Assembly: GCA_020630065.1 (NCBI GenBank)
Contig: JAHDCC010000007.1
Location: forward strand, 134,739-171,374
DNA length: 36,636 nucleotides
DNA from: Acidimicrobiales bacterium
GTDB taxonomy: Bacteria > Actinomycetota > Acidimicrobiia > Acidimicrobiales > SZUA-35
Direction of reading: 5' to 3'
The notes beneath the pieces were generated by a model. The model worked only from the letters and a program-made list of their open reading frames with translations, did not search any database and had not been told where the DNA came from. Made by a program: the position numbers and the translations under genes. Below are positions 7,883 through 14,791 of the stretch, one piece after another. Within the stretch, counting starts at the first letter, position 1. The number at the start of each line of letters is the position of its first letter.

Positions 7883-8692
7883 CTACGAGGCGCCGCCGGC
7901 GAGTTCAAGATTACTTCCGGTCATGTAGGACGACGCATCTGAAAGCAGAAACAGTACAGCGGTCGCCACTTCATCTAGTGTCCCGCCTCGACGCATTGGG
8001 ATCTGTGTCAACATTTGCTGTTCTACTGTTTCGATGTCGTCTGCATAGTACTGGCTTGGGGTTTCGGCTTGGAGTTTTACTTGTCGGTCCCACATTGCCC
8101 CGGTGCCTATGAACCCTGGGCTTACTGCATTGACTCGGATTCCGGCTGGTGCGAGATCTTTGGCGGCGACTTTGGTCAGTCCAATAACTGCACTTTTTGA
8201 CGCGCTGTAAGCTGCCATGTTGGGTCCGCCGCCGACTCCCGCCATCGATGCGGTGTTGACGATCGATCCGCCTATTCCGGCTCTGATTAGCTCCCGTGAA
8301 CATTGTTGAACCAGATTGAATACGCCGACTACGTTGATGTCCATCACACGTTTGAAGTCTTGAGGGTCACAGTCGGATATGGGGGCGAACTGGCCCTGGT
8401 ATCCAGCGTTGTTGAAGATCGCGTCTGGTGTTCCGATTACGGAGCTTATGGTGTTGATCGATGAAATGACTCTTTGAGTGTCGGTCACATCGAACGGGAA
8501 TTGGTGAACTTGGGCGTCTGGGTTAGCTTGTTGGCATACTTCGGTTGTAAGGTCCAACCCATCTTTGGCTGATTCAAGGTCCGAGATTATGACTTGGGCT
8601 CCGGCGGCGGCTAGATGAACCGCCACGGTCCTGCCGATGTCTCCGCCGCCTCCGGTGATGAGTGCGATTCGTCCGATCATGGATGTAGCCAC
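7883..8692 (-). CDS. Short-chain dehydrogenase/reductase (SDR)
   Basis: This 269-residue classical SDR has the Rossmann motif ALITGGGGDIGRTVA, the NNAG motif (DAIFNNAGYQG), the catalytic Ser in IVNTASMAG and YSASKSAV carrying the Tyr-Lys pair. The C-terminal VSPGFIGTGAMW and TGSNLELAGGAS segments are as usual for the family. The substrate may be a sugar alcohol, steroid or hydroxy acid and cannot be read from sequence. The start is a GTG with a GGAG box 7 nt upstream (minus strand). Its convergent neighbour is the FGGY kinase, so a sugar or polyol role is possible but not shown. An imperfect 13-bp hairpin lies 42-70 nt upstream. Confidence 0.92.
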   Translation of the reverse strand: MATSMIGRIALITGGGGDIGRTVAVHLAAAGAQVIISDLESAKDGLDLTTEVCQQANPDAQVHQFPFDVTDTQRVISSINTISSVIGTPDAIFNNAGYQGQFAPISDCDPQDFKRVMDINVVGVFNLVQQCSRELIRAGIGGSIVNTASMAGVGGGPNMAAYSASKSAVIGLTKVAAKDLAPAGIRVNAVSPGFIGTGAMWDRQVKLQAETPSQYYADDIETVEQQMLTQIPMRRGGTLDEVATAVLFLLSDASSYMTGSNLELAGGAS

Positions 8693-8937
8693 GTTGTGCT
8701 CCGATGGTATTGCTAGCTAGTTGTAGAAACCGACAACAGCAGACCCAAAGGATCTGCCGTTGTTGGAGAGGGAAATGTAGATGCTTATCTTCCCATTTAT
8801 AGGTGGTGTTTTATTGTTTTGCAATCCATTCCCTCACAATAATAAAGAAAAATCCAAGTATAAGTTGGTTTTAATTGGGTTTACCTGATCGTGGGGATGC
8901 GGTCCAATCGAGGTCATTCCGTTCTAAACTCGGCACT
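8693..8937. other. AT-rich divergent intergenic region with a hairpin
   Basis: This 245-nt gap separates the SDR gene (minus) from the RDD gene (plus). It holds an imperfect inverted repeat, arms 8734-8746 and 8750-8762 with two mismatches and an AAA loop, close to the SDR start. Next comes a markedly AT-rich stretch (about 8781-8877) containing TTGCAA and AATAAT-like promoter elements. No small ORF or tRNA-like fold is convincing here. Confidence 0.5.
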
Positions 8938-9552
8938 ATGAACCAATTTGGAGCGCCTGAACATCCCCACGCCCAGCAGCCTCCGGTGCCAGGTCAATGG
9001 GGTGCGACCGGAACTAACCCTCCGATGAACTACGGTGCGCCAGTCACGCGGCCTATCGGTTTTGCTCGGGCCTCGTTCGGTCAGCGATTCGGTGGATTAC
9101 TGATCGATAGCATTGTTGTAGGGTTTGTGACGCTGATCTTTAGCGTGCCTCTCTTTATTGTGGGCATCAACGGATCCGAAACTGAACGTACGGCATGCAC
9201 AGATGTTGATGGCGCCTCCTCAACGTGTACAGTCCCGACCTCAGACACAATCGTTCTTTGGTTTGTTCTTTTTGGTCTCTACTTTTTGGTCGCGATGGTG
9301 GTCACTTTCTTTCTCCATATCAGGCCCATTTATCGAACTGGTCAAACCATCGGGCGAAGAATCGTCGGAACAAAAGTAGTGGATATCAACGACGGTTCGT
9401 TACTCAGCGGCGGACGAGCCCTCGGACGGTACCTATTTGCGAACTTTATTTCAGGCAACATCATGTATCTGGGCTATTTGTGGATGCTTTGGGATGAGGA
9501 GAAACAAACACTACACGACAAGGTCACCAGCTCGACCGTCATCCAAACCTGA
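8938..9552 (+). CDS. RDD family membrane protein
   Basis: This 204-residue protein has a proline/glycine-rich N-terminal tail (GAPEHPHAQQPPVPGQWG) and then an RDD domain: RASFGQRFGGLLIDSIVVGFV, with the Arg and Asp that name the family, a second helix in the region LWFVLFGLYFLVAMVVTFF, the conserved GQTIGRRIVGTKVVD loop, and a third segment ending LWDEEKQTLHDKVTSSTVI. Members are polytopic inner-membrane proteins; some act in ion transport, most are unassigned. ATG 8938 is preceded by TAAACT (8925-8930) at 7 nt and no Shine-Dalgarno box, suggesting leaderless expression. An unusual insert with Cys residues (TACTDVDGASSTCTVP) sits in the first extracytoplasmic loop. Confidence 0.88.
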   Translation: MNQFGAPEHPHAQQPPVPGQWGATGTNPPMNYGAPVTRPIGFARASFGQRFGGLLIDSIVVGFVTLIFSVPLFIVGINGSETERTACTDVDGASSTCTVPTSDTIVLWFVLFGLYFLVAMVVTFFLHIRPIYRTGQTIGRRIVGTKVVDINDGSLLSGGRALGRYLFANFISGNIMYLGYLWMLWDEEKQTLHDKVTSSTVIQT

Positions 9553-9557
9553 CACGT

Positions 9558-10130
9558 TTAGCCAGGTAGGATTACCCCAGCAGAAATAGCAGGTGCAGCA
9601 TATGCAGACGCCAAAGAATCCACCGTCTCATGAGCATTCAACCCACTAGGGTTTGGCACCACCCATAGTTCGGCTCCAGCGAGGACTCGCTCTTGTAAAC
9701 CTGCGGAAGCCTTCCGATCTTTGAACGCGGTTCGATATGCGGTAATGCCCGCGATCGCAACAACAGCGGGTTCGATTCGGGCGACCAGCGAAGTTAGCTT
9801 TTCTGCCCCGATACGTAGTTCTTCAGCCGAAAGCTCACTGGCTTTAACCGTCGCCCGTTCGACAATATTGGTTATTCCAATGTGGCGCTGTAACAAATGC
9901 TGCCGGTCTTCTGGTGTAAACCCCGCCCGGCGATCGATATCGCGTGTGATTATTCCCGCTTTGGTCAAAGCCGGGTAAAACCGGTTCCCCGGATGAGCGA
10001 AATGAGTTTGTGTAGCCACGGTCCACAGGCCCGGGTTGATTCCGACAAAAAGAAGGTTTACGTCGTCGTCCAACAGGTCGGGTACCGTTCCATCACGGTG
10101 CGCCTCTAACTCTTCCCGACTAAAACCCAT
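9558..10130 (-). CDS. mug: Mismatch-specific uracil/thymine-DNA glycosylase (Mug/TDG family)
   Basis: This 190-residue protein removes U or T mispaired with G in DNA, leaving an abasic site. The catalytic motif GINPG is present in NLLFVGINPGLWTV, followed by the HPGNRFYPAL segment. The second motif is NPSGLNAH, matching the Mug consensus 'NPSGLN' that contacts the mismatch. The start used is ATG 10130 (MGFSREELEAH); an ATG at 10184 would overlap the upstream gene by 28 nt. It follows the NadD-like gene on the same strand with a gap of about 26 nt, so the two may be cotranscribed. The symbol is assigned by family similarity. Confidence 0.88.
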   Translation of the reverse strand: MGFSREELEAHRDGTVPDLLDDDVNLLFVGINPGLWTVATQTHFAHPGNRFYPALTKAGIITRDIDRRAGFTPEDRQHLLQRHIGITNIVERATVKASELSAEELRIGAEKLTSLVARIEPAVVAIAGITAYRTAFKDRKASAGLQERVLAGAELWVVPNPSGLNAHETVDSLASAYAAPAISAGVILPG

Positions 10131-10156
10131 TCCCGCAATAGTAGCGTGTGGCGCTG

Positions 10157-10732
10157 TCAGTCGCCCCGGTCTTGCCGGCTCCATTGTTCGTATCGGCTAG
10201 TGTCAACCCACGCCCCTGTCTCCTTGGCGAAAGCTAGTGCCGCGTCGGTCATCATATGATGGCTGCCTGCTCGGGCGGCGGTTGAGGAAATATTCTGCAC
10301 GTACTCTTGGGCGACCTCGAGACGTAACTCTTCCGGGATGTTGATATTCGATCGCGCCGCAATTGTGATAGCTGGAAGCATCGACAGTGCTCTTTCTCGG
10401 TCTTGGCTGTCCTCATACCAGCGAAGCTCTTGGATCTGAGCCCACTTGTCACCGCCTAGAACCAACAGGTCATACCCTTGGCTCATGTCGCTCAGTAGCT
10501 GCTTCTCGGTAACTTTGACCTCTATATTGTCGAACCGTTCGAACGAAGAGCGCAGCACCCGAATCCGGTCGGAGAGGCGGGGATGGGAGACGTCGTCTTT
10601 GCCCAGCGCCGACTCACTGACAACAATATCGAGTCGGGACAGACCATGACTATCCAATGCTGCTTCAGCGATAGCGGCATGAGCGAACGTTGGCGGGTTG
10701 AACGAACCGGGGTAGATCCCAATCTTTGACAT
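10157..10732 (-). CDS. NadD-like nucleotidyltransferase
   Basis: This 191-residue protein has the nucleotidyltransferase signature KIGIYPGSFNPPTFAHAAIAEAAL, with the T/HxGH-type phosphate site as TFAH, and the C-terminal ISSTAAR motif that binds ATP phosphates in NadD and CoaD relatives. The middle YDLLVLGGDKWAQIQELRWY matches the NadD 'GxD....W' region. It might be a nicotinate-nucleotide adenylyltransferase, but the sequence diverges from classic NadD (GGTFDPIHxGH) and it is not beside rsfS or proA, so a paralog with another substrate is possible. ATG 10732 is preceded by TATGCT (10740-10745, minus strand) at 7 nt and lacks a Shine-Dalgarno box, which favours this start over 10744. Confidence 0.75.
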   Translation of the reverse strand: MSKIGIYPGSFNPPTFAHAAIAEAALDSHGLSRLDIVVSESALGKDDVSHPRLSDRIRVLRSSFERFDNIEVKVTEKQLLSDMSQGYDLLVLGGDKWAQIQELRWYEDSQDRERALSMLPAITIAARSNINIPEELRLEVAQEYVQNISSTAARAGSHHMMTDAALAFAKETGAWVDTSRYEQWSRQDRGD

Positions 10733-10798
10733 CTCAATAAGCATAGTTAGTCGATCAGCCTGGCTCGTCTATTTCTCGACCGGCTAGAATCTGTCCGC

Positions 10799-11197
10799 AT
10801 GGGAGAAGAGAAAATACCGCCAAGATTTCGCAAGACCAAAACCGGGAAATGGGCCGTGATGGCTCCTGTCGCCGATTTGGAAAAAGCTCTGGCCGAGGGT
10901 GGACAAATTGAGGTCCAGAAGAAATCGGGAGACTGGTCGTCGTTTACCGTAGGGTCTTTAGGGTCGGTCTTTGACGTTGACGGTGAGAAAATGTGCTACG
11001 GCTACGCTCCCGGAGATGAAGCCGAGAGCGGGGGATCCGCCCAGTCCCAGGGGACGAGTCAGTCGGCAGGTCAACGGTCGGCCAAGCCCGCACCGCCAGA
11101 ACCTCGGTTTGACGCAACGATGGCTCCACCCAGAGACCCTTCTGAACCGCTGCCGGAGTTCCAAGGTGGGGAAGAAGAACAATGGGAGGGGTTCTAA
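10799..11197 (+). CDS. Small conserved actinobacterial protein
   Basis: This 132-residue soluble protein has no recognised enzyme motif. The first 70 residues form a compact domain (PPRFRKTKTGKWAVMAPVADLEKAL, then IEVQKKSGDWSSFTVGSLGSVFDVDGEKMCYGYAP). This resembles a small domain seen in actinobacterial hypothetical proteins, where it precedes a disordered tail. The remainder is low complexity, rich in Ser, Gln, Gly and Pro, and ends in an acidic stretch. TAGAAT (10785-10790) lies 8 nt before the ATG with no Shine-Dalgarno sequence, so translation is probably leaderless. The stop codon overlaps the start of the following lipoprotein gene by 16 nt, so the two form a small operon. Confidence 0.75.
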   Translation: MGEEKIPPRFRKTKTGKWAVMAPVADLEKALAEGGQIEVQKKSGDWSSFTVGSLGSVFDVDGEKMCYGYAPGDEAESGGSAQSQGTSQSAGQRSAKPAPPEPRFDATMAPPRDPSEPLPEFQGGEEEQWEGF

Positions 11198-11958
11198 CGT
11201 CACCTGCATCGATCGGTCGTGAAGCTCTGCCGATCGTGGCTGCTGCGGTAATCGTTGCTAGTTGTTCCAACTCTGCACCGCCGTCGTCAACCTCGACAAC
11301 TGCTGAGAGCGCAGACACTACCCAGGTCGACATCGTCGACGCCGCCGACTCGTCGCTTCCGCCTGCTACCCGAGCCGAGCCTAACCAAGCGGGTCCGGTT
11401 CAAGACTGGCAAATTGGCTGGGTCAGAATGGATGAACGAGCAGTCGAGGTCGAATGGCAGCCAGCAGACCCGAACGTTAACTACGAACTATTTCGGGTGG
11501 GTAGTGTCGGCGTTGACCCCAGCACCGTTCGTCTCGAAGACGCTAACGTGATCTATTCCGGCTTGGCCACAAGCTTCGTTGACGAAACTGTCGATCCAGA
11601 CACCTTCTACACCTACATCGTGACCGCCGAATCGGATCGGTCAGATCGCCGATGGACCGACACATTAACGACGACCGACGTTACCGCCCCCAGCCCCATT
11701 CTTGGTCTAGACGCTGAGGAAACATCCGAAGGTTTGAAACTGAGTTGGCTACCGTCCTCAGATGACGTCGAGTTCGCATCCTACGCCGTGTCTATTGTTG
11801 GCAAAGACGACGAACTAACCTACATCGGGGGAGGCGCAGACGAACGGGTAACTACCTTTGTCGACAACGACTGGTCAGGAGCGACGACTACCTACGCCGT
11901 CCAAGCAGTCGACTTCCATAACAACCGAACCGTGCCAGCCGAAATTACGGTTGGCTAA
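11182..11958 (+). CDS. Lipoprotein with two fibronectin type III domains
   Basis: This 258-residue protein starts with a signal peptide (IVAAAVIVASC) whose lipobox VASC predicts lipid attachment at about Cys29, then a Ser/Thr/Ala-rich linker. Two FN3-like modules follow: the first around GWVRMDERAVEVEWQPADPNVNYELFRV, the second from PSPILGLDAEETSEGLKLSWLPSSDDVEFASYAVSIV to TYAVQAVDFHNNRTVPAEITV. It is probably held on the outer face of the membrane and binds a partner or a glycan. The start at 11182 overlaps the previous gene; a GTG at about 11236 would leave too short a signal. It ends before a bidirectional terminator at 11986-12016. Confidence 0.8.
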   Translation: MGGVLTSPASIGREALPIVAAAVIVASCSNSAPPSSTSTTAESADTTQVDIVDAADSSLPPATRAEPNQAGPVQDWQIGWVRMDERAVEVEWQPADPNVNYELFRVGSVGVDPSTVRLEDANVIYSGLATSFVDETVDPDTFYTYIVTAESDRSDRRWTDTLTTTDVTAPSPILGLDAEETSEGLKLSWLPSSDDVEFASYAVSIVGKDDELTYIGGGADERVTTFVDNDWSGATTTYAVQAVDFHNNRTVPAEITVG

Positions 11959-11985
11959 ACGGTAACCTCAAAACCCTAAAACGAA

Positions 11986-12016
11986 GACTCCCGACAGCTA
12001 GCGGCCGTCGGGAGTC
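11986..12016. terminator. Bidirectional hairpin terminator
   Basis: Perfect 10-nt arms GACTCCCGAC (11986-11995) and GTCGGGAGTC (12007-12016) flank an 11-nt loop. On the minus strand the hairpin is followed by TTCGTTTTAGGGTTTT, the better T-tract; on the plus strand CTTTGGTT follows further away. It separates the convergent FN3 lipoprotein and BON/OmpA genes. Confidence 0.8.
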
Positions 12017-12048
12017 ACTCAGTCTTTGGTTACAGCAACCAGAACGCT

Positions 12049-13593
12049 TTAGTTGACTGTGAACTCAATTCGTCGGTTGACCGCTTTGTTCTCAGGAGTG
12101 TCGTTCTCAACCTTAGGGACCGTTTCGCCATAGCCTTTGGTTGTCATTCGACCAGCGTCAATGCCTTTGCCCTCAAGGTACGTCTTAACCGCATCAGCAC
12201 GATTCTGGCTGAGAGTTAAGTTGCTGGCGTCTTCGCCGTCGCTGTCGGTGTGTCCACCAATCTCAAACGTAACGTCAGCGTTTGATTCGAAGTAGGCGGC
12301 TGCCTCGTCGAGAACGGCCTGACCTTCAGCAGTGATTACTGACTGATTAACCTCAAACGTAATCGGAGCCAAATCGAGCTGCTCATTCACCGTTTCGGTT
12401 GTGTCGCCAGCATCGTCGCCTATGGTCAGTTGGTTATCGACTGAGGTGACGCCTTCTACAGCTGCTGCTGCTTCTTCGGCTGCGGTTTTGGTTGCTTCGT
12501 CGGCTACTGCGCCGGTGAGTGTGACGACTCCGTCTGCGTCGACGCTGCCGGTTACTCCGTCGTAGTCTCCGAGTGCGGCGTCAACTGATGCTTGAAGATC
12601 TGCATCAGCGGCGTCGCCAGCATCGTCGCCTATGGTCAGTTGGTTATCGACTGAGGTGACGCCTTCTACAGCTGCTGCTGCTTCTTCGGCTGCGGTTTTG
12701 GTTGCTTCGTCGGCTACTGCGCCGGTGAGTGTGACGACTCCGTCTGCGTCGACGCTGCCGGTTACTCCGTCGTAGTCTCCGAGTGCGGCGTCAACTGATG
12801 CTTGAAGATCTGCATCAGCGGCGTCGCCAGCATCGTCGCTCTCGGCTGCAACGGTTGATTCCGCCGAGACACCAGCATCGTCATTGCTGCATTGTGTAAG
12901 TAGCCAAGCGAGGAAAATCAGGGCGGCAACAACCGCTATAGCAGGCCACAACCAGCTCAGGCCGCCTTTAGAGGTCTTGGCCGCAGTTGAACCTACCGAG
13001 CCAACAGCGTTCTTTGCGCCGACTGCACCAGCAGCTCCGACAGCGCCTGCGGTGCCAACGGCAGAGGCAGCGCCGGAGCGAGTCGTGCTAGCGGCATTTG
13101 AAACGCCAGCAAGCCGACCACTCCTCACCAAGTCGGCCTTCTCAGAAGACAGCAGGCTCGCTACTTGAGTGTTTGATAAGGCACCTTCGGTGCGTTTTTT
13201 AGCGATAATCCCAGTGATGATTGGGGCAAGTGCTGGAAGCGCCTTCGAAATGATAGACCCGCTCAAACCGGAAGAACTGGCAAGTTTCGCAACCATGCCA
13301 TCTAGACCGTTACCGAAGATCGAGCTAACAAGTGAGCTGCCTGAAGTGTTACCAGACAAGGAACCGCCGATATTGCTGAGTACAGAACCGTCGGCGTTGT
13401 CCAACAGGTTCCCAACTTGATCGGCTCCACCTGGAGTGTTTGCTTTGTCGGCCAATCCTCCGATGAGTGCAGGGCCAGCTGCGCCGAGCGCCCGTGATGT
13501 ATCGGTGCCGTCGGTGCCTAACGCTCCACCAAGTTTGGATAAGGAATCTCCTTGATTGAACAAGTCGATTGCTGTTTCGAATACGGAAGACAT
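12049..13593 (-). CDS. DUF937-BON-BON-OmpA envelope protein (ArfA-like)
   Basis: This 514-residue protein combines an N-terminal DUF937 region (about 1-160), an Ala/Gly-rich linker, one transmembrane helix (WLWPAIAVVAALIFLAWLLTQC, about 215-236), two BON domains and a C-terminal OmpA domain (ITFEVNQSVITAEGQAVLDEAAAYF...GGHTDSDGEDASNLTLSQNRADAVKTYL). The OmpA part keeps the Asp and Arg used to bind diaminopimelate in peptidoglycan. M. tuberculosis ArfA (Rv0899) has a comparable TM-BON-OmpA order. The likely topology is N-terminus in the cytoplasm and OmpA domain in the wall. The two BON units are identical at DNA level (see the repeat entry). Short AGVSAESTVAAESD-type Ala/Asp linkers join the modules. 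A GAGAGAGG box precedes the ATG. Confidence 0.88.
   Translation of the reverse strand: MSSVFETAIDLFNQGDSLSKLGGALGTDGTDTSRALGAAGPALIGGLADKANTPGGADQVGNLLDNADGSVLSNIGGSLSGNTSGSSLVSSIFGNGLDGMVAKLASSSGLSGSIISKALPALAPIITGIIAKKRTEGALSNTQVASLLSSEKADLVRSGRLAGVSNAASTTRSGAASAVGTAGAVGAAGAVGAKNAVGSVGSTAAKTSKGGLSWLWPAIAVVAALIFLAWLLTQCSNDDAGVSAESTVAAESDDAGDAADADLQASVDAALGDYDGVTGSVDADGVVTLTGAVADEATKTAAEEAAAAVEGVTSVDNQLTIGDDAGDAADADLQASVDAALGDYDGVTGSVDADGVVTLTGAVADEATKTAAEEAAAAVEGVTSVDNQLTIGDDAGDTTETVNEQLDLAPITFEVNQSVITAEGQAVLDEAAAYFESNADVTFEIGGHTDSDGEDASNLTLSQNRADAVKTYLEGKGIDAGRMTTKGYGETVPKVENDTPENKAVNRRIEFTVN
12403..12839 (-). repeat. Perfect 210-bp tandem duplication of the BON domain
   Basis: Copy one (12403-12612) and copy two (12613-12822) are identical base for base by eye, and a 17-nt partial third copy follows. 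Each unit encodes 70 residues: a BON domain (DLQASVDAALGDYDG...TLTGAVADEATKTAAEEAAAAVEGVTSVDNQLTI) plus the linker GDDAGDAADA. The lack of any silent difference implies a very recent duplication or continued homogenisation. Confidence 0.93.
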
Positions 13594-13828
13594 AGTCGCC
13601 CGACCTCTCTCGTATGTTTGCTACAGGCGGCGGAAGGTCCGCTACCTCCGACAAATTTCATCGGTTGCGTAGCACTAGCTTGACCACCAAATATTTCTCT
13701 GGTAGTTCAGCGTCCGTATAGTAGCTCCGGTGTGCACCTATATCCAGGTATTGAGCGAAAGCGTTATGTAGCTAAATCAAAGTTACAAACAAACGTCGGT
13801 TGGGTGCCGGAAGCGTCGAATGCGCGAC

Positions 13829-14179
13829 TTAATGGCCGCAGTCTCTTGGTTGTTCGAAAACGTCGCATTCAGAGCACGTAAAAGCGTGGTGCCATTCGAC
13901 ATCGGCGATATTGAGTTGTCCATACAGATGGGGAAACATGTCGTTGTTGCGGCTGGCTTCAAACCGTAGAATCTGGCCCAGCTTGTCGGGGTCGACGGCC
14001 ACGATCCAAAGATCGTTTTTGTCAGCGAAATGTTTAGCGACTGTTTCCGGTAGCTGTTTGCCGGTGGAAAAATGAATGTACCCATCGTCGATGTCGACCT
14101 TCGAGCCGTGAAAGGTGCCGGCATCGACCGCTTCCGCCCAATGATTTCGATCAACTATCTTATAGATCAGTTCGGCCAT
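13829..14179 (-). CDS. DUF952 domain protein
   Basis: This 116-residue protein is a full-length DUF952 member, a small ART-like fold family of unknown activity. Characteristic segments are IYKIVDRNHWAEAVDAGTFHGSKVDIDDGYIHFSTGKQLPETVAKHF, with the conserved IHFST motif, and then LWIVAVDPDKLGQILRFEASRNNDMFPHLYGQLNIADV, with the family's 'FPHLYG.L' pattern. The start at ATG 14179 follows the previous gene's stop (14188) by 8 nt, so it is the distal gene of a two-gene unit on the minus strand. The C-terminus (TCSECDVFEQPRDCGH) is Cys- and His-rich, unusual for the family. Confidence 0.88.
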   Translation of the reverse strand: MAELIYKIVDRNHWAEAVDAGTFHGSKVDIDDGYIHFSTGKQLPETVAKHFADKNDLWIVAVDPDKLGQILRFEASRNNDMFPHLYGQLNIADVEWHHAFTCSECDVFEQPRDCGH

Positions 14180-14187
14180 GTAAGTTC

Positions 14188-14607
14188 CTAACGGTTGACG
14201 TAGGCCTGGCCGATAAAGAACGCCATCGCAGCAGACATCAGGCCTATACCGATGAGTCCGGCCAGTATCCGGGTGCTTCGACCGGTATCTCCACGGGCCA
14301 CCCAGCCAGCTAACAGGAATGTCCCAAGAGGGATAAGTCCCCCGACATAGTGAATATAGAGTTGGCTGATTCCTTGCCCCTGATCGAGGAGCTTTATTCC
14401 CATCAACACTTGGAGTGTTAAAACTATTTGGGTGAGCAGAATCGATATCCTCGACCATCGCGACAACGCCCGATTTTGAAGAGCATCCCAGCCGACAAGA
14501 CCGACCGCCGCCGACAAAGTTATGAGTACAGCGACGCCGAGCGCAAGGTGAACCGAAGAATCGATGATGAAGTTGTCGATCCGGCCATCGCCAATGTTTC
14601 CCTGCAA
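14188..14607 (-). CDS. Four-helix integral membrane protein
   Basis: I do not recognise this protein of about 139 residues. It has four hydrophobic helices: VHLALGVAVLITLSAAVGLV, ISILLTQIVLTLQVLMGIKLL, LYIHYVGGLIPLGTFLLAGWVA and ILAGLIGIGLMSAAMAFFIGQAYV. Two His residues, one in helix 1 and one at the start of helix 3 (YIHYVGG), lie where heme or quinone ligands sit in small cytochrome-like proteins, but this is only suggestive. The frame stays open upstream to 14844, and that part overlaps the kinase gene on the other strand and has no family-like sequence. I therefore place the start near the TTG at 14607, with low certainty; a GTG at 14661 is also possible. Confidence 0.6.
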   Translation of the reverse strand: MQGNIGDGRIDNFIIDSSVHLALGVAVLITLSAAVGLVGWDALQNRALSRWSRISILLTQIVLTLQVLMGIKLLDQGQGISQLYIHYVGGLIPLGTFLLAGWVARGDTGRSTRILAGLIGIGLMSAAMAFFIGQAYVNR

Positions 14608-14777
14608 AACGGTTGATTGTGTGTGATTCGAAATATGGGAGATGTCGATACTGGTCAGCACATAGTAAGTCTGCCTCGATCTTGGGTGACCGAGTTCTTC
14701 CTCGTCGAAATATCGTCCTGATTGCAACGACTTTGCCAGGAAATCGGTTGCCGTCGATCCGCCCGTGTCCTCGCTGC

Positions 14778-14783
14778 TATAAT
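14778..14783 (+). promoter_or_regulatory. Extended -10 box for a leaderless kinase gene
   Basis: A perfect TATAAT preceded by TGC (extended -10) ends 8 nt before the GTG at 14792. Transcription would begin at or next to the start codon, so the mRNA should be leaderless. No -35 hexamer stands out, which fits an extended -10 promoter. Confidence 0.7.
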
Positions 14784-14791
14784 CCGAATTG

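Noticed and set aside
12403-12839. Tandem repeats considered as a CRISPR or satellite array
   Set aside because: The 210-bp units are in frame and encode BON domains; no short repeats or spacers exist.
12884-13420. Plus-strand frames opposite the DUF937/OmpA gene
   Set aside because: They are low-complexity antisense readings of Ala/Gly codons.
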